Shown here: positions 40,903 to 49,900 of the stretch, in pieces | How the letters are laid out: each line of letters starts with the position of its first letter | Numbering within the stretch: the stretch's first letter is position 1 | Source: Candidatus Pacearchaeota archaeon | GTDB lineage: Archaea; Nanobdellota; Nanobdellia; Pacearchaeales; GW2011-AR1 | Direction of reading: 5' to 3' | Length of the DNA: 51,978 bases | NCBI GenBank assembly: GCA_026414385.1 | Contig: JAOAJC010000004.1 | Location: forward strand, 1-51,978 | Position numbers and translations under genes: made by a program | Notes under the pieces: generated by a model | What the model was told of the DNA's origin: nothing | Database searches by the model: none | What the model saw: only the letters and a program-made list of their open reading frames with translations

Positions 40903-42456
40903 ATGGATATCAAAAAAATCCAAGATATTATTAAAACAACACCAAGAGATTATCAAAAAGCAATTTTTAATACAGCAAAAGACAACAACACCCTTGTTGT
41001 CTTACCAACAGGCACAGGTAAAACCCTTATAGCACTAATGCTTTCTGTACATAGAAAAATGCTTTTCCCATCTTCAAAAATTCTTTTTCTTGCACCAACA
41101 CGCCCATTAATAGAACAACATCTTCAATATTTCAAACAAAACTTACCAGAATTATTTGCAGAAATGACTCTATTCACTGGTTCAATTAACTCTGAAAAAA
41201 GACAAAAATTCTGGCAAACTTCTGAAATAATCTTTTCTACTCCGCAATGCATTGCAAACGACTTAGAAAATCATCTTTACAATCTTAATGATGTCTCTCT
41301 TCTTATTATTGATGAAGCTCATAGATGTTTAAAGAATTATGATTATACAAAAGTCGTTAAATTTTATAAAGAACACTCAAAATCCCAAAGAATTCTCGGT
41401 TTAACTGCTTCTCCAGGACACGAAATTGAAAAAGTTAGACAAATAGCAGCCCATCTTAACATTGATGAAATTGAAATTAGAACAAGAGAATCAGAAGATG
41501 TTAAGCCCTACTTAAAAGAAAGAGATTTTAAAAAAATAGAAATCCCTTTCCCGCCAGAATTTATGGAAATACAATCATTATTAAAAAAATTATTTGACTC
41601 AAAAGTTTCTTTGTTAAAAGAAAAAGGTTACATCATCCCGCCGATAAATAAAATTACCCTATTAAAACTACAAAATCGTTTATCCTCACAAATCTCTTCC
41701 GGAAATTTTGCAGCAATGCATGGCGTTTCTTTGTGCGCACAAGCAATCAAAATCTCACACGCCATTGAACTTTTGGAAACTCAAACTCTTTCTGGCCTAA
41801 ATGAATATTTTAAATCATTGCAAGAACAAGCAAAACAAAAAAAATCCAGGGCAGTCCAAACAATCATAAAAAGCCCCGAATTCTCAATAGTTCAAACACT
41901 ACTTTCCAAACTAATAGAAAAAAATATTGAACATCCAAAATTAGACGCCCTTGCTAAGATAATTGACGAAGAATTTGCGAATATTGAAAACCCAAAAATA
42001 ATCATTTTTGCCCAATTCAGAGAAACAGTTCTCTCAATAATAAAAAAATTGTCACAAAACCCAAAAATAAAAGCAAAAATTTTTATTGGACAAGCAAAAA
42101 AAACAATCTCTGGATTAAGTCAAAAAGAACAAAAACAAATAATAGATGAATTCAGAGAAGGAAAAATAAATGTTCTTGCTTGCACCTCAATAGGTGAAGA
42201 AGGACTAGACATTCCAGAAGTTAATTCAGTCATTTTTTATGAACCAATACCAAGCGCAATAAGAAAGATACAAAGAGCTGGAAGAACCGCTCGTTTAAAA
42301 CCCGGCAAACTAATCATTCTACTAACAAAAGGAACAAAAGACGAAATTCATCATTACGCCTCTCACGCAAGAGAGAAAAAAATGTATAAAATCATAGAAA
42401 ACTTAAAAGAAGAAATCAGAAACAAATCAAACCTTAATAAATATCTTAACAAATGA
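40903..42456 (+). CDS. Hef-like superfamily 2 helicase (FANCM/Mph1 type)
   Basis: A branched-DNA helicase for stalled replication forks. It has Q motif TPRDYQKAIFNTA, Walker A VLPTGTGKTLIALML (residues 33-47), motif Ia FLAPTRPLIEQH, DEAH box LLIIDEAHRC near residue 138, LTASPGHEIEKV (motif III), a helical insert (about 190-320) as in Hef/FANCM, and motif VI IRKIQRAGRTAR near residue 455. Length is 517 residues, equal to the helicase part of euryarchaeal Hef. The nuclease part is a separate gene 4 bases downstream in another frame. Confidence 0.92.
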   Translation: MDIKKIQDIIKTTPRDYQKAIFNTAKDNNTLVVLPTGTGKTLIALMLSVHRKMLFPSSKILFLAPTRPLIEQHLQYFKQNLPELFAEMTLFTGSINSEKRQKFWQTSEIIFSTPQCIANDLENHLYNLNDVSLLIIDEAHRCLKNYDYTKVVKFYKEHSKSQRILGLTASPGHEIEKVRQIAAHLNIDEIEIRTRESEDVKPYLKERDFKKIEIPFPPEFMEIQSLLKKLFDSKVSLLKEKGYIIPPINKITLLKLQNRLSSQISSGNFAAMHGVSLCAQAIKISHAIELLETQTLSGLNEYFKSLQEQAKQKKSRAVQTIIKSPEFSIVQTLLSKLIEKNIEHPKLDALAKIIDEEFANIENPKIIIFAQFRETVLSIIKKLSQNPKIKAKIFIGQAKKTISGLSQKEQKQIIDEFREGKINVLACTSIGEEGLDIPEVNSVIFYEPIPSAIRKIQRAGRTARLKPGKLIILLTKGTKDEIHHYASHAREKKMYKIIENLKEEIRNKSNLNKYLNK

Positions 42457-42460
42457 CAAA

Positions 42461-43117
42461 ATGCCTTTCTTTGATATATTCTCAAAAAACGAAAAAACCA
42501 AAAATAATCAAAAACAAACAACAAAAATTATTATAGATAACAGAGAAAAAAACTCTCTTATTCCTTCAATCTTATCAAAACTAAATATAAATTATGAATT
42601 CGCTAATCTTCCTGTCGCAGATTATATAATAAACGACGTCGCAATAGAAAGAAAAACAATTTCAGATCTAAAATCTTCAATAATAAACAAAAGAATTCTC
42701 TTCCAACTAAAAGAAATAAAACAATTCAAAAAATATCTTCTTATTATAGAACTAAACCAAAATCCTTATGAAGGAATTATTCACGAAAACGCTCTCAGAG
42801 GTTTTATTTTGTCAACACTATTAAAAACAAAAATCCCAATTGTTTTCTCACAAAATGAAGAAGATAGTGCAAAATACCTTTCAATATTAGCATCAAAAAC
42901 AAAAAAATCGCATCCATCATTAAGACAAAAAATCCATCTTTCCACAGAGCAACAAAAACAATATATTTTAGAGGGTTTCCCAGGAATTGGCCCAACAACA
43001 GCAAAAAAACTATTATCCAGTTTTAAATCAATAAAAAATATTATTAATGCAAAAGATGAAGAAATTCAAAAAATATTAGGAAAAAAAACAAAATACTTCA
43101 AAAAAATAATCAACTAA
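42461..43117 (+). CDS. XPF/ERCC4-family nuclease (Hef nuclease part)
   Basis: A structure-specific endonuclease for forks and flaps. The ERCC4 domain shows IIIDNREKNSL (D26), LPVADYIINDVAIERKTISD with the active-site E63-R64-K65, and IIELNQNPYEGI. A C-terminal tandem helix-hairpin-helix region (EGFPGIGPTTAKKLLSSFKS near residue 172) binds DNA. In Pyrococcus Hef this domain is fused to the helicase; here it starts at its own ATG 4 bases after the helicase stop. The last 8 bases overlap the convergent gene. Confidence 0.92.
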   Translation: MPFFDIFSKNEKTKNNQKQTTKIIIDNREKNSLIPSILSKLNINYEFANLPVADYIINDVAIERKTISDLKSSIINKRILFQLKEIKQFKKYLLIIELNQNPYEGIIHENALRGFILSTLLKTKIPIVFSQNEEDSAKYLSILASKTKKSHPSLRQKIHLSTEQQKQYILEGFPGIGPTTAKKLLSSFKSIKNIINAKDEEIQKILGKKTKYFKKIIN

Positions 43118-43415
43118 CTCTTCCCTCTTTCCGCGCCACGTCTAAAAAATAACCAATATCAATAGTAAAACAATTCCGATAACTATCATCAAAATTATTT
43201 CTCCCGCCAACAATAATAACTTTCCTGCCTTCCCCCCACCCAGTTCTTTTAATAATGTTTTCTGCAACATACCCTCTCTCTTCTTCATTCAAATTACCAC
43301 AAAAAATAACAATTGTTTTTTGCTCAGGTTCCCATCCTCTTGGATAATGAAAAGGATTAAACAAACCACTATCATTCACAACCGACTCAAGCTCTTTTTT
43401 TCTCGTCTCATCCAT
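43110..43415 (-). CDS. Hypothetical protein, 101 aa
   Basis: No family recognised. A soluble alpha/beta protein with KTIVIFCGNLNEEERGYVAE and RKVIIVGGRNNFDDSY in a repeated strand-turn-helix style, and the end GYFLDVARKEGRVS. ATG 43415 is used because TTTAAATA lies about 25-32 bases upstream; a GTG at 43436 would run through part of the promoter. Its end overlaps the Hef nuclease stop by 8 bases. Confidence 0.6.
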   Translation of the reverse strand: MDETRKKELESVVNDSGLFNPFHYPRGWEPEQKTIVIFCGNLNEEERGYVAENIIKRTGWGEGRKVIIVGGRNNFDDSYRNCFTIDIGYFLDVARKEGRVS

Positions 43416-43729
43416 CAAAATCAAATAAATTAACACCTGTATTTAAATATAATAACAACTAAAAAATAATTTTTACAAACCAACAAAATTATAAACTCTT
43501 ATTTTCTTTTTTTTATATATTTTTATTTACTTCTTTAATGCTTAAATTCCCATTTCTAAAAATCACATCCTGCAACTTATTTTCCATAATTCCCTAATCA
43601 TTTAACTAACCTGAAAATAAATAGTCTATCTAAAACATATAGTCTCAATAACTTTAATTTATAATATAATAATTATTTATAAATAAAAATCAATCCTCAA
43701 ACTAGACTACCACTATAATTAATTTGACA
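43416..43729. other. Gene-free spacer, about 310 bases
   Basis: Apart from the TATA box of the gene to its left, I see nothing here. It is A/T-rich, with C far above G on the plus strand. No frame above 20 codons looks coding, and no tRNA, hairpin or repeat was found. Confidence 0.5.
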
Positions 43730-44308
43730 CTAATCCTCACTCTTATAAACCCACAAATCCTTATAAATCGGCCCAGTTCTTTTTAATTCAGAACTTTTTA
43801 GCTTAAACCCTCTAATTTTAAATTTGATTTTTTTGATAGGAATTTTTAAAATTTTTTCCTCAAATTTCTTCTTATCATTAACATATTTTATTCTTGCAAT
43901 AGTCAAATGTCCCATAAACCTCTCTTCTTTTTTGAATAAATCCCCTAATTTCTCATCAATTTCTTTCTGTAAATCATAAATTCCCTTACCCTCTAACTTT
44001 ATCCAAACAATTCTCGGCATTCCTTTAAAATGAAAAATTCCAATTCTTCCAAGTTTTGCCTCAAATGTCTTAAACTTAATTTCACTCAATTTTTCTTTTA
44101 TTTTTTCAACTTCCTCACCATTAATCTCCCCCAAAAATTTTAAAGTTAGATGCAAATTCTCTAACTCAGTTAATTTGCCGACAAATTTTGTTTTACTAAT
44201 AAGTTCTTGCACTCTTGCAATTTCCATTATTACCTCGTCATCAAAATCAATGCAAACAAAAGCCCTTACCAATCCGTCATCAGAACATGCTTTTTCATCA
44301 ATTTCCAT
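43730..44308 (-). CDS. thpR: RNA 2',3'-cyclic phosphodiesterase (ThpR/LigT family)
   Basis: A 2H-phosphoesterase that opens 2',3'-cyclic phosphates in RNA. The two HxTx motifs are present: NLHLTLKFLGEI near residue 52 and MGHLTIARIKYV near residue 133. The order and spacing match the LigT family. Length is 192 residues, about normal. It ends with a long basic segment. TATAATT lies about 25 bases before ATG 44308. It is 14 bases downstream of the lipocalin-like gene on the same strand. Confidence 0.92.
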   Translation of the reverse strand: MEIDEKACSDDGLVRAFVCIDFDDEVIMEIARVQELISKTKFVGKLTELENLHLTLKFLGEINGEEVEKIKEKLSEIKFKTFEAKLGRIGIFHFKGMPRIVWIKLEGKGIYDLQKEIDEKLGDLFKKEERFMGHLTIARIKYVNDKKKFEEKILKIPIKKIKFKIRGFKLKSSELKRTGPIYKDLWVYKSED

Positions 44309-44322
44309 TTTCCAAACTAAAA

Positions 44323-45372
44323 TTATATTTTGTTTATTAATCCATTCAATAAATAATTTCCTTTTTTCCCAACAATTTTAAAATACGAATTCACTACCTG
44401 TTTAATTTGATAATTATAAACATCAAATTTATTTTTCATGCCCTTGCCAACCAATTCCATAAACCCAATTCCTCTAATATTTTTCCCATCTATCTTTCCC
44501 ATCACATCCACCGGCCCCTCCCAATAATTAAGAGAACCAAAAAGAACCTCCATATCACTCAAAACAGCTTTTATCTCTAACTCGATTTTTTTTGATTTGA
44601 CAATAACTTTCCAAGAAACCGGATATTCTGCGCCGCTGATTTTGCTCTTCCATTTTTTACCCTCAACCAAAATTAAATCATTTACAAAATCAGCTTTTCC
44701 ATTCCCATAAATTATTCCAACATAATTATTCTCCCCATTATTATAACGCTGAATCATTATCTCAATGCCATTATTTAATTGAATCGAAAACCACTCCCAT
44801 TTTTTTCTTCCAATAAAATTACTCCACTCATGATCCATCCAAGCTTTTCCGCACACTTCTATAACCTTATTCCCATCAACCACAACTCCTTTTGCATCAA
44901 GATTTGTGAGAGAATAATAAAAAACCTTCTTCCCATCCACTACAAAATCACCACCGCCATTATGTAATAAAGGCTCTTTTCTCGCTTTTAAAACCAAATC
45001 TAAATTCTCATTTTTCAACCGATATTTAAAAGAATCAAATTCAAAAATCTCATTATTTATATATCTCAAAGGACTATTTAAGTAATTAACGAAAAGTGCT
45101 TCTCTTTTAAAACTATCACCAGACAATATTGAAAAAGGAGAGAGATTCATAATTTTTCTTTTTTTTGAAACATCAACAAATAAAGAATGTGAAAAAAATA
45201 CTTCTTTTTTCGGTATTCTTTTTACCAAAGAAATATCACTCTTTTTTGGATTCGCCTTAAACAAACAATTCATAAAAGCATACCTATTTCTGTTTTTGTC
45301 AAATAAATTACCATTAAAATACCACCACTCAATATTACATCTATGATTTAGTTCGTCTTTTGGAAATTGCAT
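44323..45372 (-). CDS. CrtC/AttH lipocalin-like hydrolase or hydratase
   Basis: Matches the CrtC/AttH double-lipocalin family, which includes carotenoid 1,2-hydratase. Key segments are FPKDELNHRCNIEWWYFNGN at the start (conserved EWWY), VCGKAWMDHEWSNF near residue 178 (conserved MDHEW), KWEWFSIQLNNGIEIMIQRY, and YWEGPVDVMGKI with GIGFMELVGKG near the end. Length is 349 residues, complete. No signal peptide is seen, whereas many bacterial AttH proteins have one. No other carotenoid genes are in the window, so the substrate is unknown. Its presence here may reflect horizontal transfer. A TTTAAACT box lies about 20-27 bases upstream. Confidence 0.85.
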   Translation of the reverse strand: MQFPKDELNHRCNIEWWYFNGNLFDKNRNRYAFMNCLFKANPKKSDISLVKRIPKKEVFFSHSLFVDVSKKRKIMNLSPFSILSGDSFKREALFVNYLNSPLRYINNEIFEFDSFKYRLKNENLDLVLKARKEPLLHNGGGDFVVDGKKVFYYSLTNLDAKGVVVDGNKVIEVCGKAWMDHEWSNFIGRKKWEWFSIQLNNGIEIMIQRYNNGENNYVGIIYGNGKADFVNDLILVEGKKWKSKISGAEYPVSWKVIVKSKKIELEIKAVLSDMEVLFGSLNYWEGPVDVMGKIDGKNIRGIGFMELVGKGMKNKFDVYNYQIKQVVNSYFKIVGKKGNYLLNGLINKI

Positions 45373-45444
45373 AAATTAAAATGCAAAGCATAGTTTAAAT
45401 AATCAGCGTTCAAACACTAATAACAATTTTTAAATCAACACAAA

Positions 45445-46635
45445 TTATTTTGGCATAATCACCGCACTACTATAATCTTGAAATTCAACAATTTTTTTTA
45501 TATCATCTAAAGTTATTGAACGAATTTTCTTTTCATAATCATAATAATCCTCTGCTTTTCCAACAAGCTCTTTATATATTAATTCATTCATAACATTAAT
45601 ACTTTCCTCGCTCTCAACTTTTTTCAATCCAACAACTCTCTCTTTTGCCCCCTCTAATTCTTCTTCACTCATTTTCTTTGCCTTATCAAACCATTCTAAA
45701 ATTATTCTCTCAACATCCTTTATTTTTTCTTTTATTGTCCCAACATAAATAGAATAATATGAATAATTTTTCTCGGAATTAATTGAACTCTTAACAGAAT
45801 AAGCCAACCCTCTTTTTTCTCTTATCTCTAAAAAAAGCTTTGAACTCATCCCATTAGCCAGCCAAGCATCTAAAACTTCCAATGCATAACCCTCTTTTGT
45901 TCCTTGTAAAGGCGTATGAATAGCAAATAAATAATGCGTCTGATCCAAACCATTTCTCTTGTCTATAGTTTTTGCATTTTTCTTTGTTATGCTACTTTCT
46001 TTTAGTTTCACATTTTTCTTTTCAAAGTTTTTTTCCAAATAATCACAAACCTTTTCAAAATCCGCATTTCCAACAATCGTAACAATATAATTCTCAGGCC
46101 CATATCTCTCTTCAAAATATTTTTTAACAAAATCCCTCTTTAATGATTTTATTGTTTTCTCGTTTCCAATAACTCCCTCTCCAAAAGGCTTTTCATAAAG
46201 GTTTTCTTCAATCATCTCATAAACATATCTCATCGGATTGTCATGTAACATTTTTATCTCTTCCAAAATTACTTTCTTTTCCTTCTCAAATTTTTCTTCA
46301 TCAAACTTTGGATTTTTTAACATATCCAAAAGAATATTTATCCCAACGAACAAATGTTCATTAGGCAATTTAAACCAAAACGAAGTTATCTCATGTGAAG
46401 TAAATGCATTTAAAATTCCCCCTCTTCTTTCTATCTCCTTTGATATCTCCTCATGACTCCTTGTTTTTGTCCCAGTAAAAACTAAATGTTCAATAAAATG
46501 AGCAATTCCTTTTATTTTACTTTCCTCAAATCCTGCCCCAAACTTATTTGTGATGCTAAAACTAACAATTGGCAAATCCCTCTTTTCCATTAAAACAACA
46601 ATCCCATTTGAAAGCTTTTTTTTCATAAACTCCAT
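45445..46635 (-). CDS. M16-family zinc peptidase (processing-peptidase-like)
   Basis: A single-subunit M16B-type metallopeptidase. The inverted zinc motif HFIEH (H46, E49, H50) in GIAHFIEHLVFTGTKTR is present, with the distal glutamate in KEKKVILEEIKMLHDNPMRY near residue 122. The second half holds GLAYSVKSSINSEKNYSYYS near residue 287. Length is 396 residues, normal for the family. M16 peptidases are more usual in bacteria and organelles than in archaea. ATG 46635 fits an upstream A/T box; ATG 46626 also works. No signal peptide is present, so it is cytoplasmic. Confidence 0.9.
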   Translation of the reverse strand: MEFMKKKLSNGIVVLMEKRDLPIVSFSITNKFGAGFEESKIKGIAHFIEHLVFTGTKTRSHEEISKEIERRGGILNAFTSHEITSFWFKLPNEHLFVGINILLDMLKNPKFDEEKFEKEKKVILEEIKMLHDNPMRYVYEMIEENLYEKPFGEGVIGNEKTIKSLKRDFVKKYFEERYGPENYIVTIVGNADFEKVCDYLEKNFEKKNVKLKESSITKKNAKTIDKRNGLDQTHYLFAIHTPLQGTKEGYALEVLDAWLANGMSSKLFLEIREKRGLAYSVKSSINSEKNYSYYSIYVGTIKEKIKDVERIILEWFDKAKKMSEEELEGAKERVVGLKKVESEESINVMNELIYKELVGKAEDYYDYEKKIRSITLDDIKKIVEFQDYSSAVIMPK

Positions 46636-46853
46636 CTCAATTAATAAAACATTTAATTAATAAAACTTATCTTACTCAAATCAAAACAAAAAATGTAAGT
46701 TATTAAACTATATTTATGAATAGCCAAATACTCCTTTTCTCCCATTTTATCCACTAATCCAAATCATCATTTTAACAAATTATTAAAATTTTATAAACGC
46801 AAAACCATGCCATTTATAATAAAGTTTTTTAATAATCCCTAATAAGTTTAATC

Positions 46854-47765
46854 ATGACAGTTAATGCAGGCCCAGAATATTTTGCAGCAGAAAAAAAATA
46901 TCTTGCTTCTAAAAACATAGATGAAAAAATTTTTTATTTACAAGAAATGATAAGAAACGCTCCAAAACACAAATCATCTGAAAAATTTATAGCAGAACTA
47001 AAAAACAGATTGCGAAGATTTTTAGAAAAAAAAGAAAAAGCAAAAAAATCAGGCAAAACTACAAAAAAAACAATAAAAAAAGAACACACCCAAGTTGTTC
47101 TTCTCGGTTTTACTAATTCCGGAAAATCATCTTTGCTCTCAAAACTAACAAACGCAAAACCAGAAATTTCACCGATTCAATTTACAACAAAAGAACCAAT
47201 AATTGGAACAATGGATTATGAAGGAATAAAAGCCCAAATTATAGACTTGCCATCAATCGGCTCCGAATTTTTTGACATAGGCATAGTTAATACCGCAGAC
47301 ATTATTTTAATTGTCTTAGAAAAATCTCTTGATGATTTGGATAAAATCCTACCGCTCTTATCAAAAGCATATGGAAAACAAATCATAGCAATTAACAAAT
47401 CAGATCTGCTTTCCCCAGAAGAACAAAGAAAATTAAACGAAAAAATAAAATCAAAAAAACTAAATGCAATAATAATCTCATCTGAAACTTCTTACAATAT
47501 CGAACAACTAAAACAAAAAATCTTTGAAGAAATGCAAGTAATAAGAATTTACACAAAAGAACCATCAAAACCACCATCCCCAATACCCCTTATATTACCA
47601 ACAGGCTCAACAGTAAAAGATGCTGCAGAATCAATTCTTAAAGGTTTTTCATCAAAAATAAAAGAAGCAAGAGTTACAGGACCATCATCTAAATTCCCGA
47701 ACCAAATTGTTGGCCTCTCCCATGTCCTGAAAGATAAAGATATTATTGAATTTAAAACAAAATAA
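46854..47765 (+). CDS. OBG/DRG-type GTPase with C-terminal TGS domain
   Basis: A translation-factor-class GTPase with a helical N-terminus (residues 1-75), G1 LLGFTNSGKSSLLSKL near residue 85, a G3 form IDLPSIGSEF, and G4 INKSD near residue 180. A TGS domain follows from about 235 (PLILPTGSTVKDAAESI to the end DIIEFK). This domain order resembles DRG and archaeal OBG-like proteins that act on ribosomes, though the N-terminal HTH of DRG is not obvious. Length is 303 residues, shorter than DRG (about 370). Confidence 0.87.
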   Translation: MTVNAGPEYFAAEKKYLASKNIDEKIFYLQEMIRNAPKHKSSEKFIAELKNRLRRFLEKKEKAKKSGKTTKKTIKKEHTQVVLLGFTNSGKSSLLSKLTNAKPEISPIQFTTKEPIIGTMDYEGIKAQIIDLPSIGSEFFDIGIVNTADIILIVLEKSLDDLDKILPLLSKAYGKQIIAINKSDLLSPEEQRKLNEKIKSKKLNAIIISSETSYNIEQLKQKIFEEMQVIRIYTKEPSKPPSPIPLILPTGSTVKDAAESILKGFSSKIKEARVTGPSSKFPNQIVGLSHVLKDKDIIEFKTK

Positions 47766-47794
47766 ATTTATGAATAATTAAAACAATTATAATC

Positions 47795-48766
47795 TTATTG
47801 ATAGTTCTTTCGTATTGGAACAATTATTTTTTCCAAATAATTAGCAACAGATTTCTTTAAATCCATTGGATGCAACTCGCCAGAAGAATAAATTCCCTCC
47901 AATTCGTCTGCACTAACTAATTCCAAATCCCCGCCGAATTTTTTCTCCCTCTCTATCCTTATTCTCTCAAATCGTGGGAAAATAATTAACCTTGCGATCT
48001 GCAATATTGGATTATCTTCAACAATTTTTATTGGACAATAAGCCCCATTTATTGCCTCCTCTATCTCTTTATCACTATCAATTAAACTAATCCCGCTTCC
48101 TGGAATTGATTTTGACATTTTTTGTCCAGGCCCTTTTAACGAACAAATTAAAGGAGTATGCATAGCAACAAAATCCCATCCAAGAGTTTTTTTCATATCC
48201 TTTGCCATCATATGTATTTTTCTTTGCTCCATTCCACCAAGCGCAACATCAACTTTCAAATGTTTTATGTCAACTGCTTGCATAATTGGATACCATAACT
48301 GAGAAATTGTTGCATTTTCTATATCTCTCGCAACTTCCTGCATACTCCTCAACCCCCTGTTTATAGTCAATTCTTGTGCAAGAGACATAACATCCATTTG
48401 ATAATTTTTTTTAAATTGAAAATCACTTCCCAAAACAATTTTTGCCTTTAATCCAATTGCTTTTATTGTCTTTTTCCACCTTGCAACCTCGCGCGCTATC
48501 TCTTTCTCATTTCCCTTTCTATTTAATAATGCATGAATATCAGCCAACAAAATAATGACATTAAACCCTGCTCTTTCCAAATCCATTAATTTTGTTATTG
48601 TTACAAAATGTCCCAAATGTATTGGCCCGCTTGGCTCATACCCGCAATAAACAACAGGATTTTTTTTCTTTAGAAGCAAATTAACCAATTCGTCTTTTGT
48701 CACGAACTCCACAACATTCCTCTCTATTAAATTTAACCTCTTAATATCCAACTCTCCATTATCCAT
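47795..48766 (-). CDS. tyrS: Tyrosyl-tRNA synthetase
   Basis: Charges tRNA-Tyr. The class I motif HLGH (residues 50-53) sits in VVYCGYEPSGPIHLGHF, typical of the archaeal/eukaryotic TyrRS. LLADIHALLNRKG, DVALGGMEQRKIHMMAKDM, and the KMSKS loop in GPGQKMSKSIPGSG near residue 216 are all present. The C-terminus with ELHPMDLKKSVANYLEKII is also typical. Length is 323 residues, full size. Its promoter region is shared with the divergent OB-fold gene, 44 bases apart. Confidence 0.95.
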   Translation of the reverse strand: MDNGELDIKRLNLIERNVVEFVTKDELVNLLLKKKNPVVYCGYEPSGPIHLGHFVTITKLMDLERAGFNVIILLADIHALLNRKGNEKEIAREVARWKKTIKAIGLKAKIVLGSDFQFKKNYQMDVMSLAQELTINRGLRSMQEVARDIENATISQLWYPIMQAVDIKHLKVDVALGGMEQRKIHMMAKDMKKTLGWDFVAMHTPLICSLKGPGQKMSKSIPGSGISLIDSDKEIEEAINGAYCPIKIVEDNPILQIARLIIFPRFERIRIEREKKFGGDLELVSADELEGIYSSGELHPMDLKKSVANYLEKIIVPIRKNYQ

Positions 48767-48810
48767 AAACCAACAACAAAACCTTAATATTTAAACTCTC
48801 TCATAAAATC

Positions 48811-49119
48811 ATGAAAACACTTTCCTTAATTTTATCTTTAATAGGGATTTTTTTATTATTTTCCATCTTAATTTTCTCAACCCCAATTCCAATTAACAAC
48901 CCTTCACAACTAAATAATTTAATAGAAAATGAAAAAGTCCAAACACAAGGCAAAGTCATAAAGCAAACCTCTTCTTTAATAATTCTAGACAACAACCTAA
49001 CCTTCATCTGCCAAAACTGCCGAAATTTCAAAAATCAAATTATTCAAATAACAGGCACAATAACAAAATACAAAAACAAAACCCAAATCCAAACACTCTC
49101 AATCAATCCTTTAGATTAA
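48811..49119 (+). CDS. Membrane-anchored OB-fold-like protein, 102 aa
   Basis: An N-terminal hydrophobic helix (LILSLIGIFLLFSILIF) anchors a small domain of about 70 residues with an OB-fold pattern: EKVQTQGKVIKQTSSLIILD, a cysteine pair FICQNCRNF, then IIQITGTITKYKNKTQIQTL. The fold resembles small nucleic-acid or ligand-binding OB domains; the partner is unknown. It lies outside or inside the membrane depending on topology, which the sequence does not decide. It is divergent from TyrRS. Confidence 0.65.
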   Translation: MKTLSLILSLIGIFLLFSILIFSTPIPINNPSQLNNLIENEKVQTQGKVIKQTSSLIILDNNLTFICQNCRNFKNQIIQITGTITKYKNKTQIQTLSINPLD

Positions 49120-49172
49120 TATAAAGTTATCAAAAGAAAAATCTATAAACTATCAAAAAAGAAAAACAAATT

Positions 49173-49385
49173 ATGAACAATAAAATCTGCGCACAGAAAG
49201 AAATAGCAATAAGACAAAGAGCTACTGAAATAGCCAGAGGCATTGGCACAAAAGGAACAAAAGGATACGAAATACGCGGCTGTTACACTTGCGACGGATA
49301 TAATAAAAATTGCCCTTCATATTTTCCCGACTCACCCTTATATTCTACAGAGTCAAATACACATTACAAAAACCAACATAAATAA
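49173..49385 (+). CDS. Hypothetical protein, 70 aa, cysteine-bearing
   Basis: No family recognised. The start has KICAQKEIAIRQRATEIARG, a basic helix, and the second half has GCYTCDGYNKNCPSYFP with three cysteines in CxxC...C order, which could bind a metal. There is no membrane segment. It lies 53 bases after the OB-fold gene. Conservation in related genomes would be needed for confidence. Confidence 0.5.
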   Translation: MNNKICAQKEIAIRQRATEIARGIGTKGTKGYEIRGCYTCDGYNKNCPSYFPDSPLYSTESNTHYKNQHK

Positions 49386-49438
49386 CTATTTTTCTAAAAT
49401 TATAAAGCCAATTTAAACAAAGCAATCAATTAAATCCT

Positions 49439-49720
49439 TTATTGCAAATCAACTTCTCTTTTTTTCTTCCTTGGAGCAAATATCTTTAAAACCCCATTCT
49501 TGAACTCTGTCTTTGCTTTTTCAACATCTATCTCAGGTAAACTTGTAGAATAACTAAAACTTCTATAACTCTTTTCTTCATGATAATAATCTTTCTTTTT
49601 TATTTTCTTCTCAATCTTTTTTTCAGCCTCAATTAAAGCCCTATCTCTTTTTAACATTACTTTCACATCTTTTTTATCAAAGCCAGGCAAATCAAATTTC
49701 AAAACAATATCCTTTCCCAT
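49439..49720 (-). CDS. Hsp20/alpha-crystallin small heat-shock protein, short form
   Basis: A chaperone of the Hsp20 family. The start LKFDLPGFDKKDVKVMLKRD and the end AKTEFKNGVLKIFAPRKKK (with GVLKI) match the alpha-crystallin domain; the middle is unusually lysine-rich (EKKIEKKIKKKDYYHEEKSY). At 93 residues it is only the core domain, without the usual N-terminal arm, so large oligomers are unlikely. It stands alone between the 70-residue gene and the permease. Confidence 0.88.
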   Translation of the reverse strand: MGKDIVLKFDLPGFDKKDVKVMLKRDRALIEAEKKIEKKIKKKDYYHEEKSYRSFSYSTSLPEIDVEKAKTEFKNGVLKIFAPRKKKREVDLQ

Positions 49721-49900
49721 TTTTGTTATTTGTATAATAATTATTTTATATATTTAAAATTTTACTTTTTTTGTGTTTTTTTAATTTACCAAAATAATTT
49801 TTACTCTCAAACCAACACACTCAACAACAAAATAAACGCCAAAAATTAAAATTTTACAAACAAGAAGTCTTTAAAACAAAAATTACCCCTCCATAACAAA

